NCBI RefSeq assembly: GCF_022012335.1 | Contig: NZ_JAKLTO010000002.1 | Coordinates: forward strand, 62,001-126,000 | DNA length: 64,000 nucleotides | DNA from: Flavobacterium sp. SM15 | Lineage (GTDB): Bacteria; Bacteroidota; Bacteroidia; Flavobacteriales; Flavobacteriaceae | Reading direction: 5' to 3' | Shown here: positions 43,486-51,233 of the stretch, one piece after another | How positions within the stretch are numbered: position 1 is the first letter of the stretch | How the letters are laid out: each line of letters begins with the position of its first letter | Made by a program: the position numbers and the translations under genes | The notes under the pieces: model-generated | Told to the model about the DNA's origin: nothing | Seen by the model: only the letters and a program-made list of their open reading frames with translations | The model's database searches: none

Positions 43486-44081
43486 TTGATACTATTATTT
43501 TTGATTTTGGCAATGTGTTCATCAATTTGAGTCAGGAAGCTCCTTTTGATCATATGCGTAAAATCGGTTTGGTTTGCTGGAATGAAGATTTAGACAGCCT
43601 CAACAAACGTTACGAAAAAGGAAAAATTGACGAAATGCAGTTTTTTACCGCTTTTCAGCGCTACATTCCCAACAAAGAACTTGAAGAAATCCGTGAAGCC
43701 TGGAATGGAATTTTATTGGATTTCCCTTTATACCGTTTGGAATTCCTGCAACGCTTATCCAAAAAATACCGATTATTTCTTTTAAGCAATACCGACAAAA
43801 CCCACATTGACAAATTCGAGCATAAAGTTGGGTTAACCTTCTCCAGAGAATTTTATCAATGTTTCGAAAAAGTATATTTCTCCTACGAAATCGGATTGCG
43901 TAAGCCGGACCCTGAGATTTTCAACTACATCATCAACCGTCATAACCTTGACCCGCACCGCACTCTTTTTGTTGACGACAACAAACACAATACAGAAGTG
44001 GCATCCAATTTGGGTTTACACGTTTGGAATTTGGAGGTTGGAAAAGACGATGTTGTAGATTTGTTTGATAAAACCTGGTAA
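43482..44081 (+). CDS. HAD phosphatase, YihX-like
   Basis: 199 residues. Motif I is IIFDFGNV (catalytic Asp8; Gly at +2 instead of the second Asp, as in the YihX DLGNV type). The other motifs are LLSNTDKTH (II), LRKPDPEIF (III, Lys) and LFVDDNKHNTEVA (IV). E. coli YihX is an alpha-glucose-1-phosphatase, but this subgroup is broad. It overlaps ribD by four bases, so it may be the missing phosphatase of riboflavin synthesis, which in many bacteria is a HAD enzyme; this is inference from context. Confidence 0.88.
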   Translation: MIDTIIFDFGNVFINLSQEAPFDHMRKIGLVCWNEDLDSLNKRYEKGKIDEMQFFTAFQRYIPNKELEEIREAWNGILLDFPLYRLEFLQRLSKKYRLFLLSNTDKTHIDKFEHKVGLTFSREFYQCFEKVYFSYEIGLRKPDPEIFNYIINRHNLDPHRTLFVDDNKHNTEVASNLGLHVWNLEVGKDDVVDLFDKTW

Positions 44082-44088
44082 TTTTTCC

Positions 44089-44694
44089 TTGAAAGATACT
44101 TATAAAACGCTAGCTTCTCCTTCGGAAGAAACTCTATTCAAAGAAAAGAACAGTAAATTTTTCGGCTATGCCTTTCCTGTCGCTTCAGAGGAAGAAGTAA
44201 AAACCATACTTGAAGATTTAAGAAAACAGCATTATTCAGCAAGACATTGGTGTTACGCTTTTCAACTTGGAACGGATAAAATTTATTACCGCGCCAATGA
44301 TGATGGTGAACCAAACAATTCAGCCGGCATGCCTATTTACGGACAAATTCAATCTTTTGATCTTACCAACGTATTAGTAGTAGTGGTTCGCTATTTTGGA
44401 GGAGTAAAACTTGGCGTAGGCGGTTTAATTTCTGCCTATAAAACCGGAGCACAAATGGCTTTGGAAGCTTCAGAAATTATCGAAAAAACCATCGACATCC
44501 ATTACCTGATTCAGTTTGACTACAAAAACATGAACAAAGTAATGCGGGTAATCAAAGAAAAGAACCTTGACATCATTTCCCAAAAAATGGAAATGAGTTG
44601 CGAAATTGAAATCGCCACCCGAAAAAAAAATGCCGAAATGGTATTCGACATTTTTTCTAATTTATTTGAAGTGACAATTACCCAAAAAGATTAG
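44089..44694 (+). CDS. IMPACT (YigZ) family protein
   Basis: 201 residues from the TTG at 44089; a TTG at 44065 would overlap the HAD gene by 17 bases and add eight unconserved residues. The IMPACT signature appears as KNSKFFGYAFPV, HYSARHWCYAFQLG, DDGEPNNSAGMPI and VVVRYFGGVKLGVGGLISAYK. Its C-terminal domain is ferredoxin-like. The family is linked to translation regulation in eukaryotes; bacterial function is unclear. Third gene of a ribD-HAD-IMPACT unit. Its stop overlaps the stop of the facing sorting-domain remnant. Confidence 0.88.
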   Translation: MKDTYKTLASPSEETLFKEKNSKFFGYAFPVASEEEVKTILEDLRKQHYSARHWCYAFQLGTDKIYYRANDDGEPNNSAGMPIYGQIQSFDLTNVLVVVVRYFGGVKLGVGGLISAYKTGAQMALEASEIIEKTIDIHYLIQFDYKNMNKVMRVIKEKNLDIISQKMEMSCEIEIATRKKNAEMVFDIFSNLFEVTITQKD

Positions 44695-44962
44695 CTTTTG
44701 ATTAATTTAATGGTAGCTGCTGTTGAATATGCAAAAACTGCATTTAGAAAGTAAACTCCTGATTTTAGAGTTAAGCCTTTTTTATTGAATTCCTCTAAAG
44801 AATCTACCGAAAAAACTTCTTTTCCGATCACATCGAACAAATACATTTTTTCAATTTTAGAATCTGAAGTAATTGTTATTGTATCTTTAAAAGGATTTGA
44901 TAAACTTCAAATTTAGTCTTAGTAAAATTTTCATCACCCAACAACACAGCATAATTAACATC
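44691..44962 (-). pseudogene. Remnant of a T9SS C-terminal sorting domain
   Basis: Past the TAA of the gene at 44963, the same frame continues as DVNYAVLLGDENFTKTKFEVY. A one-base deletion then shifts to NPFKDTITITSDSKIEKMYLFD, and on to KSGVYFLNAVF and a final TAA at 44691. This is a complete type A sorting domain, including its usual VYPNPF opening, in which the CC of the Pro codon has lost one base. The domain is cut off by two lesions: a nonsense codon and a frameshift. Confidence 0.8.
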
Positions 44963-45493
44963 TTAAACTTGCTCAATTACGCTTGTCAATCCTTGCAAAG
45001 CCTGTTTCAAAGCGTTTACTTCACAGGCGCGTGTTCGTATATAATTATCCTGATAGTAATCAATCTCATAATCTTGAAAAACCGCATTCAGTTGAGCGTT
45101 ATTAGTATGAACAATTCCGTCTATTGTTGACACATAAACTCCATCATTAGCATTAACTAAAGAAATCATTAATTTATCCGAAGAAACAAAAACCTGCTGC
45201 TCTTCGCATACTTTTCTAACAACCGTAACATAAATACTAAGCTCATTTTTTAAATTCACGAGATTTTCAGGCGCGCATTGTACCAACCCCATGTTATCAG
45301 AACCAAAATCATAGATTGGCAAAGCTGTAGCACTATAATTCGATAAAATCTGATCAAGTCCAAGGTTATTGGTCATCGCTCCATTTTGAGGAACATCATA
45401 AACATAATTCGGTTGATTAAGCACGATCTGAAGCTTACCTTGAGCAAACCCAGTAGCAGCTACAAAAAAAAGAAAAAGCACTTTTTTCAGCAT
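44963..45493 (-). CDS. Secreted protein that has lost its T9SS sorting domain
   Basis: 176 residues. The signal peptide ends TGFAQ (about 18). The mature part is helical and beta-mixed, with a CAPEN...CEEQ cysteine pair; the function is unknown. The coding frame ends in a TAA directly followed, in frame, by a T9SS sorting-domain remnant, so the ancestral protein was a larger T9SS cargo. Without the domain the product would stay in the periplasm. The remaining sequence itself is intact, so it may still be expressed. Confidence 0.72.
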   Translation of the reverse strand: MLKKVLFLFFVAATGFAQGKLQIVLNQPNYVYDVPQNGAMTNNLGLDQILSNYSATALPIYDFGSDNMGLVQCAPENLVNLKNELSIYVTVVRKVCEEQQVFVSSDKLMISLVNANDGVYVSTIDGIVHTNNAQLNAVFQDYEIDYYQDNYIRTRACEVNALKQALQGLTSVIEQV

Positions 45494-45564
45494 TACATTT
45501 CGATTAAGAATTTATAAATCAAAAATAATAAAAAAAAACCTACTTTTTAAGTTTTACTTCAATT

Positions 45565-45975
45565 TTAGTTTTCTACAAAATCCATTAACCGTTCCGTAAC
45601 ATAAGTTGGCGGTAAAGTTGGGCGTCCGGTTTTCATATCCACAAATACCAAAACCGAATTCCCGGTTGTTAATAACTCTCCTTTTTCATTGCTGATTTCG
45701 TAGTCAAATTCTATCTTAACAGAGGTTTGTTTTTTGAAGATAGTTTTCACAGTAAGCAAATCATCGTAGCGCGCCGGTTTTTTATAATTCATTGAAAGGG
45801 AAACCACCGGAAGCATGATGCCGTTTTCCTCCATCCATTTATAGGAAACCCCAAGGTTTCTAAGCCATTCCACTCGTCCCATTTCAAAATATTGGGCATA
45901 ATTCCCATGATACACCACCCCCATTTGATCGGTTTCCGCATAGCGAACACGCACTTGAAATTCGAAAATTTTCAT
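45565..45975 (-). CDS. Acyl-CoA thioesterase, YbgC/FadM-like hotdog fold
   Basis: 136 residues. FQVRVRYAETDQMGVVYHGNYAQYFEMGRVEWLR is the signature of 4-hydroxybenzoyl-CoA-type thioesterases, with the catalytic Asp in the AETDQMGVVYHGNY loop. The rest matches a single hotdog domain. It hydrolyses acyl-CoA thioesters; chain-length preference is not visible. Monocistronic, divergent from dnaA with 190 bases between. Confidence 0.9.
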   Translation of the reverse strand: MKIFEFQVRVRYAETDQMGVVYHGNYAQYFEMGRVEWLRNLGVSYKWMEENGIMLPVVSLSMNYKKPARYDDLLTVKTIFKKQTSVKIEFDYEISNEKGELLTTGNSVLVFVDMKTGRPTLPPTYVTERLMDFVEN

Positions 45976-46166
45976 ATTAATATTATGTTAATTTATTCTA
46001 AATTATTTTTTAAAATTCCCTACAATTTTTTTTTTACAAAATCAATATCAAAATGATTTTTTTTTGAAAAATTTTGTCCACATATTTGTCTTCCCGAATC
46101 TGAGAAAAGTAACCTGAGTTAACTTTTTGTAGGACAACAAAATAATCAATTTTTATGCTTGAATAT
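45976..46166. other. Intergenic region upstream of dnaA
   Basis: 190 AT-rich bases. One DnaA-box-like nonamer TTGTCCACA (about 46073-46081) differs by one base from TTATCCACA. No cluster of boxes and no AT-rich 13-mers in tandem were seen, so an origin here is not supported. A TTTTTG stretch near 46124-46132 may be part of the dnaA promoter. Confidence 0.4.
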
Positions 46167-47594
46167 ATGAACAAAACTGCGCAATCGGTCTGGAATAACT
46201 GTCTTTCATTCATAAAAGATAACATTCAGGATCAGGCTTACAAGACCTGGTTCGAACCAATTAAAGCAGTTGAGCTTACTGAAAATACCTTATATATTCA
46301 GGTCCCTAGTAAATTCTTCTACGAATGGCTGGAAGAACATTACGTTAAACTCTTAAAAGTAGCCCTTACCAAAGAACTTGGCCCGGGCGCTAAGTTACTT
46401 TATAAAATTAAAATGGAGAACAAACTTGGCAACAAACTTCCTTTCACGGAACAGCTGCCAAGTAACAATCGTCCTGCAGTAAAACCACAGGAAATCGATG
46501 TTCCCATCCAAAACAAAAACCCTGAGTTAAAAAACCCGTTTGTTATTCCTGGAATCCGAAATGTAAAAATCGAATCCCAGCTGAATTCCAACTACAGTTT
46601 TGACAATTTCCTTGAAGGGGATTCCAACAGATTAGCACGTTCAGCAGGTATGGCAGTTGCCAACAAACCAGGCGGTACTTCTTTTAACCCATTCCTAATT
46701 TTTGGAGGAGTTGGATTAGGAAAAACGCATTTGGCTCACGCGATTGGTGTGGAAATCAAAGAAAAGTATCCGGAGAAAACCGTTCTTTATATTTCTGCAG
46801 AAGTTTTCACCCAACAATATATTGATTCAGTCAAGAAAAACACCCGTAACGATTTCATCCATTTTTATCAGTTAATTGATGTACTAATTATTGATGATGT
46901 GCAGTTCCTTTCCGGAAAAGCCGGAACTCAGGATGTATTCTTCCATATTTTCAATTACCTGCACCAAAACGGAAAACAGGTTATCCTTACTTCGGACAAG
47001 GCACCTGTTGACATGCAGGATATTGAACAGCGTTTGTTATCACGATTCAAATGGGGACTTTCCGCAGAAATTCACCAACCTGATTACGAAACAAGGGTTT
47101 CCATCCTAAAGAACATCTTGTACCGCGATGGTGTGGAAATGCCGGAAGACATTATTGAATATGTTGCTAAAAATATCAAGAGCAACGTTCGTGAACTGGA
47201 AGGTGCTATCATTTCCTTGATTGCACAATCTTCATTTAACAAACGTGAAGTTACAACCGAATTGGCGAAACAAGTAGTTGAAAAATTTGTAAAAAATGTA
47301 AAACGCGAAGTTTCCATCGACTACATTCAAAAAGTGGTTTCCGATTACTTCCAATTAGAGGTTGAAGTTTTACAATCGAAAACCAGAAAACGCGATGTGG
47401 TTCAGGCAAGACAACTTGCGATGTTTTTTGCAAAAAAGTTTACTAAATCTTCACTGGCAACAATCGGTTCACAAATTGGGGATCGCGATCACGCAACGGT
47501 GCTTCACGCATGCAAAACGGTTGACAATTTAGTTTCTACTGATAAACAATTCAAAAAATACGTGGAAGACATCCACAAAAAGCTTTCGTTATAA
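46167..47594 (+). CDS. dnaA: Chromosomal replication initiator protein DnaA
   Basis: 475 residues from the ATG at 46167 (MNKTAQSVWNNCLSFIKDNIQDQAY), the length and start found in Flavobacterium; an ATG four codons upstream also exists. Domain I spans about 1-85, the variable linker about 86-140, the AAA+ domain III follows with Walker A GGVGLGKTHLAHAIG (about 181) and Walker B LIIDDVQFL, and domain IV ends with the DNA-binding signature GDRDHATVLHA. It opens the replication origin. The phosphatase gene begins one base after the stop. Confidence 0.96.
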   Translation: MNKTAQSVWNNCLSFIKDNIQDQAYKTWFEPIKAVELTENTLYIQVPSKFFYEWLEEHYVKLLKVALTKELGPGAKLLYKIKMENKLGNKLPFTEQLPSNNRPAVKPQEIDVPIQNKNPELKNPFVIPGIRNVKIESQLNSNYSFDNFLEGDSNRLARSAGMAVANKPGGTSFNPFLIFGGVGLGKTHLAHAIGVEIKEKYPEKTVLYISAEVFTQQYIDSVKKNTRNDFIHFYQLIDVLIIDDVQFLSGKAGTQDVFFHIFNYLHQNGKQVILTSDKAPVDMQDIEQRLLSRFKWGLSAEIHQPDYETRVSILKNILYRDGVEMPEDIIEYVAKNIKSNVRELEGAIISLIAQSSFNKREVTTELAKQVVEKFVKNVKREVSIDYIQKVVSDYFQLEVEVLQSKTRKRDVVQARQLAMFFAKKFTKSSLATIGSQIGDRDHATVLHACKTVDNLVSTDKQFKKYVEDIHKKLSL

Positions 47595-47595
47595 A

Positions 47596-48063
47596 ATGCC
47601 CGTAAAAATAGTAATGGTCTGCTTGGGGAACATTTGTCGTTCCCCACTGGCAGAGGCCATCTTACAATCCAAATTACCCAAAGACCTCTTTATTGTTGAT
47701 TCTGCCGGAACCGGTGGCTGGCATGTTGGCCAAGAACCAGACAAACGTTCCATCCTTACGGCAAAAAACAGAGGTTTGGACATTACCGGGCAGCGCGGAA
47801 GACAGTTCTCAAAAAATGATTTTGAAAATTTTGACTACATTTATGTAATGGATCATTCCAATTATAAAAATGTAATTGCGCTTGCTCCAAATCAGGATGC
47901 TAAGTCAAAAGTAAAAATGATTTTAAACGAATTATTTCCTAACGAAAACGTAGACGTTCCAGACCCTTATTACGGAGGACAAAACGGTTTCGAACAGGTA
48001 TTCGACATGCTGGATGAGGCTTGCTCTATCCTTGCTGAAAAACTAATCTCAAAACACCTGTAA
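47596..48063 (+). CDS. Low-molecular-weight protein-tyrosine phosphatase
   Basis: 155 residues. The P-loop CLGNICRSP (Cys9, Arg15) is at the N-terminus and the general acid Asp lies in VPDPYYGG (about 122). It dephosphorylates tyrosine residues in the cytoplasm; partners are not known. It is translationally coupled to dnaA (one-base gap) and is followed by the methyltransferase gene after four bases; the order dnaA-phosphatase-methyltransferase is a familiar Flavobacterium arrangement. Confidence 0.92.
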   Translation: MPVKIVMVCLGNICRSPLAEAILQSKLPKDLFIVDSAGTGGWHVGQEPDKRSILTAKNRGLDITGQRGRQFSKNDFENFDYIYVMDHSNYKNVIALAPNQDAKSKVKMILNELFPNENVDVPDPYYGGQNGFEQVFDMLDEACSILAEKLISKHL

Positions 48064-48067
48064 TACT

Positions 48068-48784
48068 ATGAACACTTTTGGCAAACTTTATCTGATTCCA
48101 ACAACTTTAGGCGAAATGAATCCCGAAGAAGTGCTTCCGATAACCATAAAACGTACCCTTGAGTTCATTGATTATTATATAGTTGAAAACGAAAAAACCG
48201 CACGTCGATTCATCAAAAGCGTACATCCTGAAAAAAAACAACCCGAGCTAAAACTGTTCGCCTTAAACAAACACACAGAGATTTCCGAGCATCATGAATT
48301 CATAAAACCTCTTTTAGAAGGAAAAAACATGGGACTCATGAGTGAAGCAGGCTGTCCGGGTGTTGCAGATCCAGGCGCAGTGATTGTAAAACTGGCCCAT
48401 GAAAAAGGCATACAAGTAGTACCGCTGGTTGGACCTTCATCAATACTATTGGCTATTATGGCTTCCGGTATGAACGGCCAGAGTTTTGCTTTTAACGGCT
48501 ACCTCCCTATTGACAAGTCGGAAAAGAAATCGGCACTTAAAAATTTCGAAAAACTTTCTTACGATAAAAACCAGTCGCAGTTATTTATCGAAACCCCATA
48601 CCGAAACAATAAATTAATGGAAGATTTGTTGCAGATTTTACAGTCGGGAACTCATTTATGTGTTGCGTGCGACATCACCCTTCCAACGGAATACATCAAG
48701 ACATTTACCGTGAATCAATGGAAAAAAAATAAGGCCGATTTGCACAATCGACCTTGTATTTTCATTATTCATAAAATGTCTTAA
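48068..48784 (+). CDS. SAM-dependent methyltransferase, RsmI/tetrapyrrole-methylase fold
   Basis: 238 residues. The tetrapyrrole-methylase fold is shown by GKLYLIPTTLGEMNPEEVLP at the start, GLMSEAGCPGVADPGAVIVKLAHEKGIQVVPLVGPSSILLAIMASGMNG in the middle (about 98-146) and IETPYRNNKL (about 180). It is related to RsmI, which 2'-O-methylates C1402 of 16S rRNA. The N-terminus differs (PTTLGEM in place of PIGNLxD), as in the distinct Bacteroidota clade usually annotated simply as SAM-dependent methyltransferase, so the target is uncertain. Confidence 0.85.
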   Translation: MNTFGKLYLIPTTLGEMNPEEVLPITIKRTLEFIDYYIVENEKTARRFIKSVHPEKKQPELKLFALNKHTEISEHHEFIKPLLEGKNMGLMSEAGCPGVADPGAVIVKLAHEKGIQVVPLVGPSSILLAIMASGMNGQSFAFNGYLPIDKSEKKSALKNFEKLSYDKNQSQLFIETPYRNNKLMEDLLQILQSGTHLCVACDITLPTEYIKTFTVNQWKKNKADLHNRPCIFIIHKMS

Positions 48785-48788
48785 TCTC

Positions 48789-49430
48789 TTAATCCAATTT
48801 TACTTTTGCTTCCGGATTTGCCAAGATATTAGAAGTATCATAACCTGCAAATCTCTTTATGTAACTTCGTAAGGAAGTTCCAAAACCGTCGGTAAAACCA
48901 TTTCTTCCGTTGCTCCTTAAATAACTCTTCACTGAACCCGCTCCACCTAAATGAGCTGCGGCCAACAAACCTGATTCTGTTATTCGGACACCGTTTACAA
49001 TGCGGCCGTCATAACGATTAATCTCTTTGCGCAATTCCCATTTATTTCGCGCCAAAAGTGCTTTGAATGCTTTTTCCTGTAGCCTGGGATTTCTTAAAAA
49101 ATCTGTTGTATTGTTAATCCCGATTGTTCTCAAAGTACTTTTTCCAAATTGGTATTTTCCCATATATCCAAAAGGATTAACCAATCTGTATTTCCCTAAA
49201 GATTCTTTAACCGCTATGGCTTGCTTAAACCCTACATACGATTTTCCGGTATAAGGTAGATCGTAATAAACTTTTTCTGTTTCTTCTTTGGTAGGAACCA
49301 GGTAATTAATCACTTCGTCATCTTCTACGTGAAAGCCTTCTAATTTTTCAGGTTCAAATGCTTTAAAACCTGAGCTGATCAACGTAATCAGGAGTGTTAA
49401 CCCTGTAAAGTAAGTCCATTTTTTTGTCAT
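48789..49430 (-). CDS. Putative lysozyme-like/transglycosylase-like cell-wall protein
   Basis: 213 residues from the ATG at 49430 (MTKKWTYFTGLTLLITL), which places an N-terminal signal-anchor at the start; a longer frame begins nine codons upstream. The core FKQAIAVKESLGKYRLVNPFGYMGKYQFGKSTLRTIG (about 80-117) has the Glu and GKYQFG of a lysozyme/SLT-like fold. LLAAAHLGGAGSVKSYLRS follows. It probably binds or cleaves glycan strands in the periplasm. It is often annotated as peptidoglycan-binding; cleavage is not certain. Confidence 0.72.
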   Translation of the reverse strand: MTKKWTYFTGLTLLITLISSGFKAFEPEKLEGFHVEDDEVINYLVPTKEETEKVYYDLPYTGKSYVGFKQAIAVKESLGKYRLVNPFGYMGKYQFGKSTLRTIGINNTTDFLRNPRLQEKAFKALLARNKWELRKEINRYDGRIVNGVRITESGLLAAAHLGGAGSVKSYLRSNGRNGFTDGFGTSLRSYIKRFAGYDTSNILANPEAKVKLD

Positions 49431-49528
49431 AAATTTGTGTTTCTCATACGCTGTCACCGTGATGAATTATCTCTTTGCAAAGATAAACCCAAAAAAACAA
49501 ACCTGAAAATCAGCAAGTTAAAGTTTTC

Positions 49529-50428
49529 CTAAAAATAGATAAAGTACAGTTTTGTCCGACTAAACTGATTGATTTCCAGGGTCGGAGCCGGAACTTTGAT
49601 CGTGTTAAAAATTGAAAAAAGCGTCTTCAAAGTATGCGACTGAGTGTTAATTTTGGTCAAATCAACATCAAAACTCAGATAAAATTGCCGGGTACGATGA
49701 TTAAAACTCATTAATTCGGCAGGAACCGTTTCTCTACTTCCTGAAACCATTCCGTCTGCACCGTAACCAAAAGCTAAGTTAAGCCATTTAGGGACATAAT
49801 CCGCTTTAACAAAAGAATACAGATTCGCAGAAAGCCAATACGTTTGCCCATTGTAATCTTTTAAAATCTGTTCGTTCCAACTTTCCCCTAAAGTATTTGG
49901 TCTTAAGGCTGCATATTTTGTTTTATGAAAGGAGAATTTAGGAATAATACGTTGTTCCTCCCAAAGCAACTCCTGAGAAACGTAAAGTCCTGTTCCAGCT
50001 GCATTGGCCAAAACATCTCCCCAAGAAGCACCCCATTCTTTAGAAAAACCATCAAAAACCTCAACAACCGACATGAACGCAAAACCAAGTGTTCCGCCAT
50101 AAATAAGCTGTTGTTTCTTAGTTGCTCCACTCCAGGCTAAGGCTTCTGCCCCCATTCTACCTAAATGATAGTTGGAATACAAATGACCTGCTTTGTCCAT
50201 TTGCATCCAATCGTCGTTATCATTAATAAAGTGAAAAGAAGATTTCGGGTAATCTTTATACCAGATTTGATTTAAACCGATTAAAGTTCCGCCAAGTAAG
50301 GCTCCTTCGGTTATATAAACAAGCTGTTTCCGTTTAGGATGTAAAGAATCGGATGGAATCAGAAAATTACTTTGTGTATTTTGTCCGATTAAAGAAAAAG
50401 AAAAAAATAAAAATAAAAAATACTTCAC
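49529..50428 (-). CDS. DUF2279 (YfiM-like) family protein
   Basis: 299 residues from a GTG at 50428. The longer frame starts at 50470 within the XRE gene and adds 14 residues before the hydrophobic signal KYFLFLFFSFSLIGQ; the GTG starts one base after the regulator's stop, so it is preferred. DKAGHLYSNYHLGRMG, GFAFMSVVEVFDGFSKEWGASWGDVLANAAGTGLY match DUF2279, a putative lipoprotein/envelope family of unknown function. The C-terminus looks beta-rich (FYLSFDVDLTKI). Confidence 0.8.
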   Translation of the reverse strand: MKYFLFLFFSFSLIGQNTQSNFLIPSDSLHPKRKQLVYITEGALLGGTLIGLNQIWYKDYPKSSFHFINDNDDWMQMDKAGHLYSNYHLGRMGAEALAWSGATKKQQLIYGGTLGFAFMSVVEVFDGFSKEWGASWGDVLANAAGTGLYVSQELLWEEQRIIPKFSFHKTKYAALRPNTLGESWNEQILKDYNGQTYWLSANLYSFVKADYVPKWLNLAFGYGADGMVSGSRETVPAELMSFNHRTRQFYLSFDVDLTKINTQSHTLKTLFSIFNTIKVPAPTLEINQFSRTKLYFIYF

Positions 50429-50429
50429 G

Positions 50430-50783
50430 TTAGTTTGCTTGAGCTTCCAGTAACTTGCGCAAAAAAACAATTTCTTCTTTTAAAGTTGATATATGTTCTT
50501 TATCTGCACTCATTAAGGTATCAATATACTTAATTGAATCGTTTTCTGATACTTTTACCTGCAAATTATTAATTTTTTCTTCAATTAGTTCCGAAACACT
50601 TGTTTGAAGAATCTTTGCAATACTTATTAAACGTGTAATACTTATTCGTTCATCATCTTTCTCAAGACGCGCGTAACTTGGCTGAGTAATACCCAATTCT
50701 ATTGCCAAATATTCTTGAGACAATCCGTTTTTCTCCCTCAGTTTCCTAATCTTACTTCCTATTTTATTCACAATTTGAATCAT
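50430..50783 (-). CDS. XRE-family transcriptional regulator
   Basis: 117 residues. An HTH of the Cro/C1 type spans about 8-62 (IRKLREKNGLSQEYLAIELGITQPSYARLEKDDERISITRLISIAKIL), followed by a C-terminal coiled helix (about 66-115, ending LRKLLEAQAN) that probably dimerises. It is transcribed away from the peptide gene across a 168-base intergenic region that includes an inverted GAATATTC. It may control the peptide cassette, its own gene, or both; the only genetic clue is the position. The DUF2279 gene follows one base after it. Confidence 0.88.
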   Translation of the reverse strand: MIQIVNKIGSKIRKLREKNGLSQEYLAIELGITQPSYARLEKDDERISITRLISIAKILQTSVSELIEEKINNLQVKVSENDSIKYIDTLMSADKEHISTLKEEIVFLRKLLEAQAN

Positions 50784-50803
50784 TTAAGTTACAAAAATAA
50801 TAA

Positions 50804-50850
50804 GAATATTCATATAAATAAAATTTTACCCAAGACAACATGTACTTTTG
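50804..50850 (+). promoter_or_regulatory. Promoter and possible operator of the peptide cassette
   Basis: TACTTTTG at 50843-50850 fits the -7 consensus. The perfect 8-base palindrome GAATATTC at 50804-50811 lies where a repressor could act on both divergent genes. Leader from here to the peptide ATG is about 95 bases. No -33 TTTG is obvious. Confidence 0.45.
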
Positions 50851-50951
50851 TAAGCGAAAATATTTCTTACAATTATTAAGCAAGAATCAGTGCGCAGGAT
50901 TTAGCCAATAACTAAGAAGTACTTTTAAATTCACATTAAAACTTAAACACA

Positions 50952-51107
50952 ATGGGTAAATTAAATTTAGATGCTCTTAAATTAAGAGCAGAAGCAGTAG
51001 CTTCAGAAGACTTGTTAGCAACAATTTCAGGTGGATTACAAAACGCTTGTCATGATGACGTTATCTATGACGGGGGAACTCTTCCAGAAGTAGTTATCAA
51101 GAAGTAA
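50952..51107 (+). CDS. RiPP-type precursor peptide with double-glycine leader
   Basis: 51 residues, too short for ordinary ORF lists. The leader runs MGKLNLDALKLRAEAVASED then LLATISGG, a classic double-glycine signal: Gly27-Gly28, Ile at -4, Leu at -7, Ser at -11. The 23-residue core starts LQNACHDD and ends EVVIKK; it has one Cys, one His and several acidic residues, and a second GG (41-42) lacking the hydrophobic spacing needed for C39 cleavage. The next genes encode a C39 exporter that cleaves such leaders, so function is well supported. The natural product class is unknown. Confidence 0.82.
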   Translation: MGKLNLDALKLRAEAVASEDLLATISGGLQNACHDDVIYDGGTLPEVVIKK

Positions 51108-51137
51108 TTATTAAAGGATCACGCAAGTAATTGCTCA

Positions 51138-51172
51138 CCGTCGAAGTTGCATTTGTAACTTCGACGGTTTTT
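51138..51172 (+). terminator. Hairpin terminator/attenuator after the precursor gene
   Basis: A perfect 11-bp stem CCGTCGAAGTT/AACTTCGACGG with an 8-base loop and five T residues, 30 bases past the precursor stop and 62 bases before the modification gene. It should end most transcripts, giving far more precursor than enzyme mRNA. Confidence 0.85.
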
Positions 51173-51233
51173 ATCAAAATTACAATTCAATTAGTTCTAA
51201 AAAGAATCAATCAAAACTCCAACCAAAAGATCA

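Noticed and set aside
46073..46081. Origin of replication next to dnaA
   Set aside because: A single imperfect DnaA box and no cluster or unwinding element.
50430..50783. XRE gene as half of a toxin-antitoxin pair with the DUF2279 gene
   Set aside because: DUF2279 is an envelope protein with a signal peptide, not a toxin; the order and tight spacing alone do not make a pair.
50952..51107. The peptide as a lanthipeptide or class IIb bacteriocin
   Set aside because: No lanthionine synthetase is nearby, the core has one Cys and no Ser-rich region, and no second peptide or immunity gene is seen.
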